A model generated the notes under the pieces. That model worked only from the letters and a program-made list of their open reading frames with translations, was not told the DNA's origin and ran no database searches. A program made the translations under genes and the position numbers. A stretch of DNA of 64,000 bases from Salinilacihabitans rarus (lineage in GTDB: Archaea > Halobacteriota > Halobacteria > Halobacteriales > Natrialbaceae). Of this stretch, positions 28,702 through 37,328 are shown piece after piece; within the stretch, counting starts at the first letter, position 1, and each line of letters begins with the position of its first letter. Location: positions 2,232,001 to 2,296,000 of the forward strand of contig NZ_CP100762.1 of the NCBI RefSeq assembly GCF_024296665.1, given 5' to 3'.

Positions 28702-29718
28702 ATGGTCCGGCCCACCGCCCGTCTGCTGCACCTCCGGCTGGCCGTCACGCTGCTCGGCCTCCTCGTGGCCGGCCTCGCGGCGACGGCAGCCCTCGCCGTC
28801 GTCGTCGCCGCCGCCGGCCTCGGCGTCGTCGGAGTCGTCGTCGCCTTCCTCCCCGTCGTCGAACCCGAGACCCTCCCGACCGGTCCGGCGGCCGGCGCGC
28901 TCGTCGCCCTCGTCACGCTCGTCCTCGTCGGTGCGGTGCTCTGGACCGAGCGCGACGCGCCCGAGTACGCCGTCGCCGCGACCGGTGCGCGCCCCGTCGA
29001 CGAGGAGGGCGACGCGGACCTGCTCGCGCTCGTGGGGTCGGTCGCCCAGCGGTCCGACACCCCCGTGCCGAGGGTCTACGTGGCGCCGACGGAGACGCCG
29101 CTGTCGCTGACGACCGGGTTCACCGCCGAGCGCGCCCGACTGATCGTCAGCGAGGGACTGCGCTCGCGTCTCGACCGCCGCGAACTCGAGGCCGTGGTCG
29201 CCCACGAACTCGCCCACGTGAAGAACCGCGACGCGGCGGTGATGACCGCGGCCGCCCTCCCTCTCGGGGCGGCCGAACGCGTCCGCGACCTGCTGTCGGG
29301 GCCGACGGCCGGCGTCGCACACGGCCAGCCGAGTCGCGCGGGCGTCGCCGACGCGTTCGTCACCGTGAGCCTGGCGCTCGTCGCCCCGGTCTGGCTCGTC
29401 GCGCACCTCCTGACCGCCTCGCTGTCGCGCGGCCGGGAGTTCGCCGCCGACGACGGCGCGGTCGCCATCACCGGCGACCCGGCCGCACTCGCGAGCGCCC
29501 TCGAACGCATCGACGCGACGCTCGCGGAGCGACCGACGGCCGACGTCCGCGAGACGGTGGTCGCCGCGTTCGCCATCGCCGAGCCCCGTCGAGACGAGCC
29601 ACGCGGCCTCCTCGCGCCGGTTCGGCGGGTCGTCCGGCGAGCCTTCGCGACCCACCCCGATCCGAGGCGGCGGCTCGAGCGACTGCGGCGACGCGCTCGC
29701 GAGCAGGAGACGGCGTGA
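28702..29718 (+). CDS. M48-family (HtpX-like) zinc metalloprotease
   Basis: This 338-residue membrane protease has two N-terminal hydrophobic segments (about 10-60 and 70-90). The zinc-binding HELAH follows at 168-172, and the third ligand is probably Glu in SRGREFAADDGAV (about 246-258). Further hydrophobic segments flank the site (SLALVAPVWLVAHLLTA). HtpX relatives degrade damaged membrane proteins. Unlike classical HtpX the C-terminal tail is Arg-rich (RRRLERLRRRARE). The ATG at 28702 gives the N-terminal membrane anchor. Confidence 0.9.
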   Translation: MVRPTARLLHLRLAVTLLGLLVAGLAATAALAVVVAAAGLGVVGVVVAFLPVVEPETLPTGPAAGALVALVTLVLVGAVLWTERDAPEYAVAATGARPVDEEGDADLLALVGSVAQRSDTPVPRVYVAPTETPLSLTTGFTAERARLIVSEGLRSRLDRRELEAVVAHELAHVKNRDAAVMTAAALPLGAAERVRDLLSGPTAGVAHGQPSRAGVADAFVTVSLALVAPVWLVAHLLTASLSRGREFAADDGAVAITGDPAALASALERIDATLAERPTADVRETVVAAFAIAEPRRDEPRGLLAPVRRVVRRAFATHPDPRRRLERLRRRAREQETA

Positions 29719-29729
29719 CCGTCCCCGCC

Positions 29730-30071
29730 TCACTCCCCGAAGTCGGCTTCCTCGAAGTGCTCGTTCGCCAGTCGATCGATCAGGTCCTCGACGTCCGACG
29801 TCGTCCCCTCGTCGAGGTCCTCCACCGCGCCGACGCCGCGCCCGCCGCTCTTTGCAGTCTGCAAGGCGTTCCTGTTCAACTCGCCGCTCGGCTCCACGAC
29901 CGGCAGTTTGAGGTCGCCGAAGGTCTCCGGCGGGAACCCCGACGCCGAGAGGACGAAGTGGTCGGCGACCTCGCCCGGGTCGTCGGTGTCGAAGTCCTCT
30001 AGCTGTGGCTCGCTCCACTCCTCGGTCGTCGTCCCCGAGAACTCCGGTTCGTGCATCTCGTAGTCGGTCAC
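29730..30071 (-). CDS. Conserved small acidic protein, resembling phage-related sequences
   Basis: This 113-residue acidic soluble protein contains the phrase HFVLSASGFPPETFGDLKLPVVEPSGELNRNALQTA. That arrangement (DLKLP, a proline/aspartate turn, then N..A...A) reminds me of a segment in bacteriophage head-maturation proteins. The end, LIDRLANEHFEEADFG, matches the end of that same segment type. I regard it as a chromosomal protein of unknown function that may be phage-derived. It is convergent with the M48 gene with an 11-base gap. Confidence 0.6.
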   Translation of the reverse strand: MTDYEMHEPEFSGTTTEEWSEPQLEDFDTDDPGEVADHFVLSASGFPPETFGDLKLPVVEPSGELNRNALQTAKSGGRGVGAVEDLDEGTTSDVEDLIDRLANEHFEEADFGE

Positions 30072-30134
30072 GCGTGTCGGGACGCCGTCGCGGGCGGTCG
30101 GCGTGACCCCCGAAGCTGCAGGTTCGGGGCGGCG

Positions 30135-31073
30135 CTACTCGAAGTCCTCCACGAGCGGGAACGTCGCCAACTGGGCGGCCGACAGCAGCACGCGGTCTTT
30201 CTCGTAGCCGTGAGCGATGGACTCGACCATCCCGTCGCCGTCGGTCAGCGGGAGAGACCGGACGGTCGTCCCGCGCTCGTCGACCTCCAGCACGAGCAGG
30301 GCGTGCGGGAACGAGGAGACCGCGGGGACGGTGAGTTCCCGCACGTCGCCGGAGCGTTCGATCGCGGGGAAGTGGAGGTGGCCGGTGACGACCAGCGGGA
30401 CCGCGTGGCGCGCGAGCAGTTCGACCAGCGGTTCGGGGTTCGTGAAGCCGGGCACCGCGCCCTGCATCGGCAACTCCGCGCGGTAGCGCTCGTAGAGGGC
30501 GCCCGTCGCGGGCAGGTTGTGGTGGATGACCACGAGCGCGGAGTCGACGGACGCGTCGGTGAGAGTCTCGTCGAGCCACATCAGCTGTTCGGCGTCGATC
30601 CGGCCGTCCCACGTCTCCGCCGGCGAGCCGGGTTCGGCGGCGTGGCTGTCGAGGCCGATCACCGCGACGTCGCCGAAGCGGACGCGAAACGGCAGCCCCT
30701 CCGGGGTGTACCGCTCGACGAACGACGGGATGGGCAGGGAGGCGCGCTCGTCGAACGTCGTCGGGAAGTCGTGGTTGCCGGGCACCGCGACCAGCGGCGG
30801 GTCGAACGCCGCGAGGTCGTCGAACAGGTCGAACTCCGCGGGGGCGCCGTTTTTCGTCAGGTCGCCCGCGACGACCACGCCGTCGACGTCGCGCTCGTTC
30901 ACGGCGCTGACGGCCGCCCGGAGGTGGCGCTCGGTCCGGTGGAACACCTTCCACGTCCCCGTGGCGTCCGTCGCGAGGTGGACGTCCGAGAGGACCGCCA
31001 GCCGCGTCGGGTCGGCCGCGGTCGGCCCGTCGAGGCGGGCGAGCACCTGCCCCGAGTGGCGTCGGTCTGCCAT
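30135..31073 (-). CDS. Calcineurin-like metallophosphoesterase
   Basis: This 312-residue protein has the full set of metallophosphoesterase motifs: SDVHLA (about 29-34), GDLTKNG (about 69-75), VPGNHDFP, VIHHNLP and TGHLHF. These supply the Asp, His and Asn ligands of a two-metal site. The arrangement resembles class III cyclic-nucleotide phosphodiesterases. The actual substrate (cyclic nucleotide, phospholipid or nucleic acid) is not known. It lies next to the siderophore synthetase gene on the same strand with a 26-base gap, and could be co-transcribed as its downstream gene. Confidence 0.85.
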   Translation of the reverse strand: MADRRHSGQVLARLDGPTAADPTRLAVLSDVHLATDATGTWKVFHRTERHLRAAVSAVNERDVDGVVVAGDLTKNGAPAEFDLFDDLAAFDPPLVAVPGNHDFPTTFDERASLPIPSFVERYTPEGLPFRVRFGDVAVIGLDSHAAEPGSPAETWDGRIDAEQLMWLDETLTDASVDSALVVIHHNLPATGALYERYRAELPMQGAVPGFTNPEPLVELLARHAVPLVVTGHLHFPAIERSGDVRELTVPAVSSFPHALLVLEVDERGTTVRSLPLTDGDGMVESIAHGYEKDRVLLSAAQLATFPLVEDFE

Positions 31074-31099
31074 CGTCGCTACCGACGGCGACGAGTCGG

Positions 31100-33190
31100 T
31101 TAACGCTCACCCCGGCACGCACCGCCGCGAGCGACCGCCCCGGAGGCCACACCGACCCGCGACGGCGCCGCCAGCGGGTTCGGGACCGCGCTCGTGACGT
31201 ACTCGTGGCGCTTCCCTCGCAGGCGCATCGCCGCAAGCGCCTTGTGGACCGCCGGCACCTCGAACAGCGCGGCCTCGTCGCGGTCGATCCGCGCGGGCGG
31301 GGCGACGCCGTCGGCGCGCATCGCCGCGAACGCCTCGCGACAGCGCCCGCGGACGAGGCGCCAGCAGTCGGCCTCGTCGACGGGCGTCGAGCCGACGAGC
31401 GCGACGAGCAGTTCCGTCAGGTGGTTCTGGAACAGCGCGTAGTGCAGCTTCCGGTAGCAGTCGTGCTCGCCGTCGGCGTCCAGGTCGGAGTCGGGGTACG
31501 TCTCGATCGACCGGCCCCGGTCGGCCAGCCGACCGTGGTGGACGCGGATCCCGCCGAAGTCGCGGACGAGCGTCGCGGTCGGTCGGCCGCCAGCGAGGAC
31601 GACGTAGCTGTTCTGGAGGTGCGATTCGAGGGCGATCCCGTAGCCGGTCAGTAGCCGCAACTGCTCGGGGACGACCGCCTCGACGTACGCCGCGAGGAAC
31701 CCGCGGGCGGCCTCGCCGGGGTCGGCCGTCCCCGTCGCCTCGGCGTAGCGGTCGACCACCTCGCGGACGAGCGGCCGGCCCGTCGCGGGCGCGTCGGCGA
31801 CGAGCGCGGCGGCCGGCACGAGGGACGCGCCGTCGACCAGCCGGTGGGCGTACGGATTCCGGCGGACGAGCGCCGCGAGGTGCCGGACGTCGTCGAACGA
31901 CTCCCCGTCCGTGTGCGGCCCCCCCGGCGGGTAGTAGCAGGCCCCTGCGGGTTCGTCGAGGAAGCCGAGGCGCTCGAAGCCCGCCTCGTCGGCGATCGAC
32001 CGGAGGAGCGCCGTCGCGCGCGGCCCGTTGGTGACCGCCTGCGGCGAGACGGTCCGCTCGACGTTCGTCGTCCGGACGCCGATCGCCAGCTTGCAGTGCG
32101 GGGGCGGGTCGTCGCCGTCCGTCGCGTACGGAACGACCGTCCGCAGGTTGAGAAGCGGCGTCGCCGGCCGCGCGTACGCCGGGATCGGCACGACGAGCCC
32201 CGCCTCGCGCTGTGCGGCGTACCGCTCGGGGACGACGCGGTGGAACTGCCACGGGTGGACCGGGAGCACCGCGTACTCGTCGGGATCGGCGCCGGCCGGG
32301 AGCGTCCGCTCGACCGCCCCGCGGAGGCCGTCGAAGGCGTCGTACAGCCGGTCGGCGAGCGAGCGGCCGTCGACGCTCGTCCGCCGGGCGCGGTCGGCCC
32401 GGACCGCGACGAAGCGCACGTCGACCGACGCGGCGAACTCCGGGGCGTAGGAGAGCCCCGCCGTCGCGGACATCCCGCGGCGGATCTTCGCCGCCGGGTG
32501 GAACGGGTGGCCGTCCGTGACGGTCCGTTCGAGCGCCGCGGCGGGATCGGCGGCGGGAAGCGGCTGGCCGTCGGCCGACGCCGCCGCGCGCTCGCGGTGG
32601 ACCCGTCCGGCGACCCGGGCGAGCGCGAGGGAGGCGGTGCTCTCGGCCAGTTCGGCCGCGATCAGGTCCGCCTGCGCCCCGTCGCGGAACGCCCCCTCGC
32701 GCCGCAGGAGGGGAACGATGTCGAGGGGGTGATCGAGGCGCGCCCCCGCGTCGGCCCCGGGCGCGTGTTCCGTCACGGGGTCCGCGAGGCGGAGTCGCCC
32801 GTAGCCGTGGACGGCGGCGACCGGGGCGACGACGACAGACCCGGAGGCGGGGAACGGCAGCAGCGCGAGGGCCTCGGCGTCGTCGGGCGCGTCGATCCGC
32901 GAGCGCAGCGACTCGCCGTCGAAGCGCGGGAGCGGCGGCGTCTCGGGCAGGTCCCGGAACGCCTCGGGCGACGGCGGGACGACGGCCGCCTCGGGGAGCC
33001 CGCGGGGCGACCCCCGGACGAGTCCGCGGACCAGCCGCCGCACCGAGAGCGAGCGCGCGGCCGGCAGCGCGTCGAGGTAGGCCCTCTCCGGCGGCTCCGC
33101 GAGGCCGTGGACGGCGGCGTAGTGCGTCGCGGCGTCGAAGGCCTCGCGCTCGGCGTCGGTCCGGAGGCGGTCGGGGTCAGCCGTCGTCAT
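31100..33190 (-). CDS. NIS siderophore synthetase (IucA/IucC family)
   Basis: This 696-residue protein matches the NIS synthetases, which join a carboxylic acid such as citrate to an amine or alcohol with ATP. Seen motifs include HPFHPAAKIRRG (about 240-251), HPWQFHRVVPE, KLAIGVRTTNVERTVSP, ESHLQNSYVVL and a C-terminal ferric-reductase-like region (FQNHLTELLVAL). The usual partners (diaminobutyrate aminotransferase, decarboxylase, N-hydroxylase, acetyltransferase) are not in the window. This enzyme is therefore an orphan here or works with genes elsewhere. The ATG at 33190 overlaps the preceding FAD gene by 14 bases. The longer in-frame start at 33328 is rejected because it runs deep into that gene. 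Confidence 0.9.
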   Translation of the reverse strand: MTTADPDRLRTDAEREAFDAATHYAAVHGLAEPPERAYLDALPAARSLSVRRLVRGLVRGSPRGLPEAAVVPPSPEAFRDLPETPPLPRFDGESLRSRIDAPDDAEALALLPFPASGSVVVAPVAAVHGYGRLRLADPVTEHAPGADAGARLDHPLDIVPLLRREGAFRDGAQADLIAAELAESTASLALARVAGRVHRERAAASADGQPLPAADPAAALERTVTDGHPFHPAAKIRRGMSATAGLSYAPEFAASVDVRFVAVRADRARRTSVDGRSLADRLYDAFDGLRGAVERTLPAGADPDEYAVLPVHPWQFHRVVPERYAAQREAGLVVPIPAYARPATPLLNLRTVVPYATDGDDPPPHCKLAIGVRTTNVERTVSPQAVTNGPRATALLRSIADEAGFERLGFLDEPAGACYYPPGGPHTDGESFDDVRHLAALVRRNPYAHRLVDGASLVPAAALVADAPATGRPLVREVVDRYAEATGTADPGEAARGFLAAYVEAVVPEQLRLLTGYGIALESHLQNSYVVLAGGRPTATLVRDFGGIRVHHGRLADRGRSIETYPDSDLDADGEHDCYRKLHYALFQNHLTELLVALVGSTPVDEADCWRLVRGRCREAFAAMRADGVAPPARIDRDEAALFEVPAVHKALAAMRLRGKRHEYVTSAVPNPLAAPSRVGVASGAVARGGACRGER

Positions 33191-33947
33191 CGGCACCGTC
33201 GCCGTCCGCCTCTCGCAACGCGGGGTGCTGGACCGGTTCCTCGGGGTGCGGGTCGGCGAAGTGCGCCCGCATGACCCGCATCGACTCGCGCTCGCGACGG
33301 CGGCGCTCCTCGTCGTCGATCTCCTCACAGCCCGGCGGCACGTCGATCCCGCGGTCGGTGAAGTAGCCCTCGGGGGCGACCCAGTCGTGGTAGAAGGGGA
33401 CGTCGCTGTCGTGGAGCAGCGTGATCGCCACGCGGGCGCCGTGGCCGGCGTTGACCGCGGTCTGGTGGTACTGGCCGGCGAGTCGTCCCGCGGCGTACAG
33501 CCCCGCGACGGCCGTCCGGCCGTCCGGGTCGACCTCGACGTAGCGCTTGGCGCCGCGGTCGTCGAACTCGACGCCGGTCCCTTCGAGGTAGTCCGCGTCG
33601 GGCCACGAGGCCGCGATCACGGAGGCGACGCGGTGGCCGTCGTCCGCGGTGCGAACCTCGAACCCCTCGCCCTCGCCGTCCGCCTCGACGTCGACCACCT
33701 CGCCCTCCCGGACGGTACAGCCCGCGCGCTCGGCCTGTGCTTCGAGCATGTCGAGGAACAGCCGCGAGTTGACGCCCGCGGGGAAGCCGGGGACGTTCTC
33801 GAGGTGGGCGTTGCGCCGGAGGATCGGGTGGCCGTGGGTCGCGACGAGCGTCCCGAGGCCGGCGCGGGCGGTGAATATCCCCGCCGACAGCCCCGCGACG
33901 CCGCCGCCGACGATCGTCACGTCGGGCGCCGAACTGTTCGCTGTCAC
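33177..33947 (-). CDS. FAD/NAD(P)-binding oxidoreductase, thioredoxin-reductase-like
   Basis: This 256-residue flavoprotein opens with the dinucleotide-binding fingerprint VTIVGGGVAGLSAG (10-23). The second binding-site fragment (GLYAAGRLAG..HQTAVNAGHGARVA, about 160-185) is also present. The redox-active CxxC of true thioredoxin reductases is absent (isolated Cys only), and the middle NADPH domain is short. It may therefore be a ferredoxin- or flavin-dependent reductase. It begins with GTG at 33947. It overlaps the siderophore synthetase by 14 bases, which suggests a linked role such as siderophore modification or iron release (inference). Confidence 0.8.
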   Translation of the reverse strand: MTANSSAPDVTIVGGGVAGLSAGIFTARAGLGTLVATHGHPILRRNAHLENVPGFPAGVNSRLFLDMLEAQAERAGCTVREGEVVDVEADGEGEGFEVRTADDGHRVASVIAASWPDADYLEGTGVEFDDRGAKRYVEVDPDGRTAVAGLYAAGRLAGQYHQTAVNAGHGARVAITLLHDSDVPFYHDWVAPEGYFTDRGIDVPPGCEEIDDEERRRRERESMRVMRAHFADPHPEEPVQHPALREADGDGADDDG

Positions 33948-33973
33948 CTGCCTCCCCACGCCGCCCACGAGTA

Positions 33974-35530
33974 TCAATCCCGGTCCGTGTCGGGCTCCGC
34001 CAGTCGCAGGTAGGGGAGCCCCTCCAGCGCGGGCCCCGAGAGGACGTCGCCGTCGTGGGTGAACCGCGAGCCGTGACAGGGGCAGTCCCAGGTGCGCTCG
34101 GCGTCGTTCCACCGGACGAGACACGCCATGTGCGGGCAGGTCGCCGAGACGGCGTGGACGGTCCCGTCCTCGTCGCGGTAGAGCCCCATCGGCCGGCCGC
34201 CGCGGCGGGCGACCGTCGCCTCGCCGGCGTCCGGGAGCGCGCCCGAGGCGAGCAGCGACCGCAGTCGGTCGCCGACGAAGCTCCCGCCGACCTTCGCGTT
34301 CTCCCCGGCGAAACGCTTCGCCGACGCCCTGGGGGTCAGCCGGAGCGGGTCGAAGACGTCCGCGTGCGGGTGCGAGCCCTCGACGATCAGGTCCGCGAGG
34401 ATCGTCCCCGCGGCGGTGCCGCCGGTCATCCCCCAGCCTTTGAACCCGGTGGCGACGTAGACGCCCGCCGAGCGCGGGCCGATCCGGCCCACGAAGGGCA
34501 CCCGGTCGACCGGCGTGTAGTCCATCGTCGACCAGCGGTACTCGATCTCCTCGACGGCGAACTTCTCGCGTGCGAACGCCTCGCACCGCCGGTAGCGCTC
34601 GGAGGTCGGCGGCCCGTCGAGGCCCGGTTCGTGGCTCTGGCCGCCGACGAGCAGCAGGTCCTCGTCCTCGCCCTCGACCGGGTGGGGCCGGAACGTGGCC
34701 GGCGGCGAGGCGGTGCTGTAGTACATCCCCTCCGGCGGGGAGCCGTCGAGGCGGACCGCCAGCAGGTACGCCCGGTGGGGGTGCATCCGCGCGAAGTAGC
34801 CGGCCGGGTCGTAGAACGGGAAGTGCGTGGCGACGACCACGTCGTCGGCGACGAGTTCGCCGCGGGTGGTCCGGACGCGACAGGGCGACCCGGGGTCGAC
34901 GTCGAGCGCGCGCGTCTCCTCGAAGACGTAGCTCCCGTCGCCGTGGACGGCCTCGGCGATGGCGAGCAGGTACTTGCGGGGGTGAAACTGCGCCTGCTCG
35001 TCGAAGCGGACCGCGCCCGCGACGGCGAACGGCAGCGGCGTCGACTCGACGTACGAGGCGGGCAGGCCGAGGTCCCGGGCCGCCCCCGCCTCGGCCCGGA
35101 GCGTCCGGACGTCGGCCTCGGACTCGGCGTAGGTGTACGCCGACGTCCGCTCGAAGTCGCAGTCGATCCCCTGCTCCGCGACGCGGCGTTCGACCTCGTC
35201 GATCGCGGCCTCGTTCGCCGCGGCGTACTGGCGGGCCTTCTCCTCGCCGAACGTCGAGCGCAGGTCGTCGTAGATCAGCCCGTGCTGGGAGGTGAGTTTG
35301 GCCGTCGTGTGGCCGGTGGTGCTCTCGACGATGCGGTCGGACTCGACGACCGCGACCGTCCGGCCCGCCTCCGTCAACTCGATCGCCGCGGTGAGACCCG
35401 CGATGCCGCCGCCGACGACGGCGACGTCGACGTCGAGGCCGTCCTCGAGGGGTTCGTAGTCGGTCGTCGGCGTGGTCGCCAGCCAGAGGGACGCCGCGCG
35501 GGGCGAGTCGGGCGTGATGTAGTGTGACAT
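33974..35530 (-). CDS. FAD-dependent (DAO-type) oxidoreductase with C-terminal Rieske domain
   Basis: This 518-residue protein joins a DAO-type flavin oxidoreductase to a Rieske iron-sulfur domain. The DAO part has VDVAVVGGGIAGLTAAIELTEAGRTVAVVE (about 33-62), TTGHTTAKLTSQHG and ATGFKGWGMTGGTAAG. The Rieske motif C-P-H-x(n)-C-P-C-H is visible as CPHMACLVRWNDAERTWDC followed by PCH near 480-502. Such proteins are widespread but poorly characterised. The Rieske cluster probably shuttles electrons to or from the FAD. ATG 35530 is used because sequence before it adds nothing family-like. The FAD protein downstream begins 27 bases after its stop. Confidence 0.88.
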   Translation of the reverse strand: MSHYITPDSPRAASLWLATTPTTDYEPLEDGLDVDVAVVGGGIAGLTAAIELTEAGRTVAVVESDRIVESTTGHTTAKLTSQHGLIYDDLRSTFGEEKARQYAAANEAAIDEVERRVAEQGIDCDFERTSAYTYAESEADVRTLRAEAGAARDLGLPASYVESTPLPFAVAGAVRFDEQAQFHPRKYLLAIAEAVHGDGSYVFEETRALDVDPGSPCRVRTTRGELVADDVVVATHFPFYDPAGYFARMHPHRAYLLAVRLDGSPPEGMYYSTASPPATFRPHPVEGEDEDLLLVGGQSHEPGLDGPPTSERYRRCEAFAREKFAVEEIEYRWSTMDYTPVDRVPFVGRIGPRSAGVYVATGFKGWGMTGGTAAGTILADLIVEGSHPHADVFDPLRLTPRASAKRFAGENAKVGGSFVGDRLRSLLASGALPDAGEATVARRGGRPMGLYRDEDGTVHAVSATCPHMACLVRWNDAERTWDCPCHGSRFTHDGDVLSGPALEGLPYLRLAEPDTDRD

Positions 35531-35609
35531 GATCGACCGGCGGGCCGTACTCTCCACGACGGGCGCCAAAGAACGGCGGGGTGCAGCACGGGGAGTTCGT
35601 GGCGAGTGA

Positions 35610-36167
35610 TCAGTTGCCGTCGTCGTACTCGTACTCCTCCTCGGGGTCCTCGACGCCCTCGGTGCGCGAGCCGACCCACGCGCCGAGCGCGAGACCGTAG
35701 ACGAGGTGACCGGCGTGAAACAGCGCGAGTTCGTCGGCGTCGAGGCGGGTATCGAGCACCTCCTTGAGCATCACCTGCGAGCCAAACGCCGACAGCGCCA
35801 GCCCGAAGACCGAGCCCCAGACGAGGCCGCGCTGTTCGGGTTCGATCGAGCGCTCGGCGTCTTGCAGGGCGAACAGCGCGCCGAAGACCGCGCCGTTGAC
35901 CGTCCCGTACAGCAGGTGGAGGGCGATGCCGGGGATCGGGTGGTCCGCCGGATCGCCGCCGGAGACGTACCGCGCCCAGAAGTTCGCCGACGGCGGCAGC
36001 GAGCGCATGATCGGCAGCCGGAACGCCGTCATCACGAGCGTCGCGACGAGCCCCGCCTGCAGGCCGCGGAGGCCGGCGGCCGCCGCGTGCGTGCGCCGAT
36101 CCGGTTCGGTCGGCTCGCGCGTCCCGGTCTCGCCCGCCTCCCGGAGCCGGCGCAGTCGGTCGTACAT
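35610..36167 (-). CDS. Polytopic membrane protein of unknown function
   Basis: This 185-residue protein has four hydrophobic segments (about 33-55, 78-100, 113-132, 145-165) between a charged N-terminus and an acidic tail (EDPEEEYEYDDG). It resembles the small family of haloarchaeal membrane proteins with the segment GLQAGLVATLVMTAFRLP and a conserved LYGTVNGAVFGALF. No function is known to me. The ATG at 36167 is chosen because the frame further upstream lacks hydrophobic or conserved content. Confidence 0.7.
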   Translation of the reverse strand: MYDRLRRLREAGETGTREPTEPDRRTHAAAAGLRGLQAGLVATLVMTAFRLPIMRSLPPSANFWARYVSGGDPADHPIPGIALHLLYGTVNGAVFGALFALQDAERSIEPEQRGLVWGSVFGLALSAFGSQVMLKEVLDTRLDADELALFHAGHLVYGLALGAWVGSRTEGVEDPEEEYEYDDGN

Positions 36168-36293
36168 GGACGACCCCGACCACGAACGCGGCCATAAGTA
36201 CCGGCCCCGTACGCGCCGACGGATCGCGCGCGTAAGGCGTCGTTTCGCCCCGGCGACGAGGCGCTTTTGCCCGTCGACCCCGAACGGGGGGCC

Positions 36294-37193
36294 ATGACCA
36301 CGGTCGAGGCGAAGATGGAGGCCGCCCGCGACGACCTCGCGGGTCGGGACGGCGTGCTCGTCGCCTTCTCCGGCGGGGTCGATTCGAGCACGGTGGCCGC
36401 GCTCGCCCACGACGCCCTCGGGGAGGACGCGGTCGCCTGCACGGCCAGAAGCGAGACCCTCCCAGAGGCGGAACTCGACGAGGCCAGACGCGTCGCCGAC
36501 GAGATCGGTATCCGCCACGAGGTCGTCGAGTTCTCCGAACTCGACAGCGACGAGTTCGTCGCCAACGACGGGGACCGCTGCTATCACTGCCGGACGATGC
36601 GCCTCGGCGAGATGTTCGAGGCGGCCCGCGAACTGGGTTTCGAGACGGTCTGCGACGGGACCAACGCCGACGACCCCGGCGCCGGCCACCGGCCGGGGCT
36701 GCGCGCCGTCGAGGAACTCGACGTCTACTCGCCGCTGTTAGCACACGACGTCTCGAAGGCCGAGGTACGCGAGATCGCCGCCCGCTACGGCCTCTCGGTC
36801 GCCGACAAGCCCTCGATGGCGTGTCTCTCCTCGCGGATCCCGACGGGGCTGTCGGTCACCGAGGAGCGACTGACGCGGATCGAACGCGCCGAGGCCCTGC
36901 TGCGCGAGTGGGGCTTCGAGCAGTTCCGGGTGCGCGACCACGACGGCCTCGCGCGAATCGAAGTCGCCCCCGACGAACTGGAGCGGGCGCTCTCGGCCGA
37001 GTTCGCCGAGGCGGCCCGCGAGGCGCTCTCGGAGGTCGGCTTCGAGCACGTCACCCTCGACCTCCACGGCTACCGGACGGGGAGCGTGAGCCCCGGCGGG
37101 TCGGCGGACGCCGCCGCGGACGCGACGCCGGACGACGACCCGCTCGTCGAGGACGTCTTTGCGGCGGAGTACCCGACGGCCGACGACGGCTGA
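36294..37193 (+). CDS. larE: LarE-type ATP-dependent sacrificial sulfur transferase
   Basis: This 299-residue enzyme has the PP-loop SGGVDSS (26-32) that adenylates the cofactor precursor. In the family, a C-terminal cysteine (here Cys177 in KPSMACLSSRIPTG) donates sulfur to make the nickel-pincer cofactor of lactate racemase. The pair Cys96-Cys99 (DRCYHCR) with Cys177 would allow the iron-sulfur-cluster variant of LarE described in some organisms, but that is inference. larA, larB and larC are not in the window. The acidic Ala/Asp-rich tail (DAAADATPDDDP) is haloarchaeal. The start is the ATG at 36294. Confidence 0.9.
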   Translation: MTTVEAKMEAARDDLAGRDGVLVAFSGGVDSSTVAALAHDALGEDAVACTARSETLPEAELDEARRVADEIGIRHEVVEFSELDSDEFVANDGDRCYHCRTMRLGEMFEAARELGFETVCDGTNADDPGAGHRPGLRAVEELDVYSPLLAHDVSKAEVREIAARYGLSVADKPSMACLSSRIPTGLSVTEERLTRIERAEALLREWGFEQFRVRDHDGLARIEVAPDELERALSAEFAEAAREALSEVGFEHVTLDLHGYRTGSVSPGGSADAAADATPDDDPLVEDVFAAEYPTADDG

Positions 37194-37328
37194 CGGGCGT
37201 GGACGTCCGTCCAGTAATTATACGTTTTGCCCGCATACCGTCGCACGAATCCCCGGATCTGAGCCCCACGTCCGGGAATATTGCGCCGTACGATACGAAC
37301 GTCATCCTCGGCGTCGTACGGGCGGTCG

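Noticed and set aside
28525-31236. Very long minus-strand frame covering the M48 gene and metallophosphoesterase
   Set aside because: The translation is rich in Arg and low-complexity and overlaps well-supported genes in other frames; it is a shadow.
33974-35530. DAO-Rieske gene as a Rieske dioxygenase subunit
   Set aside because: The Rieske domain is C-terminal and joined to an FAD oxidoreductase; there is no mononuclear-iron dioxygenase domain.
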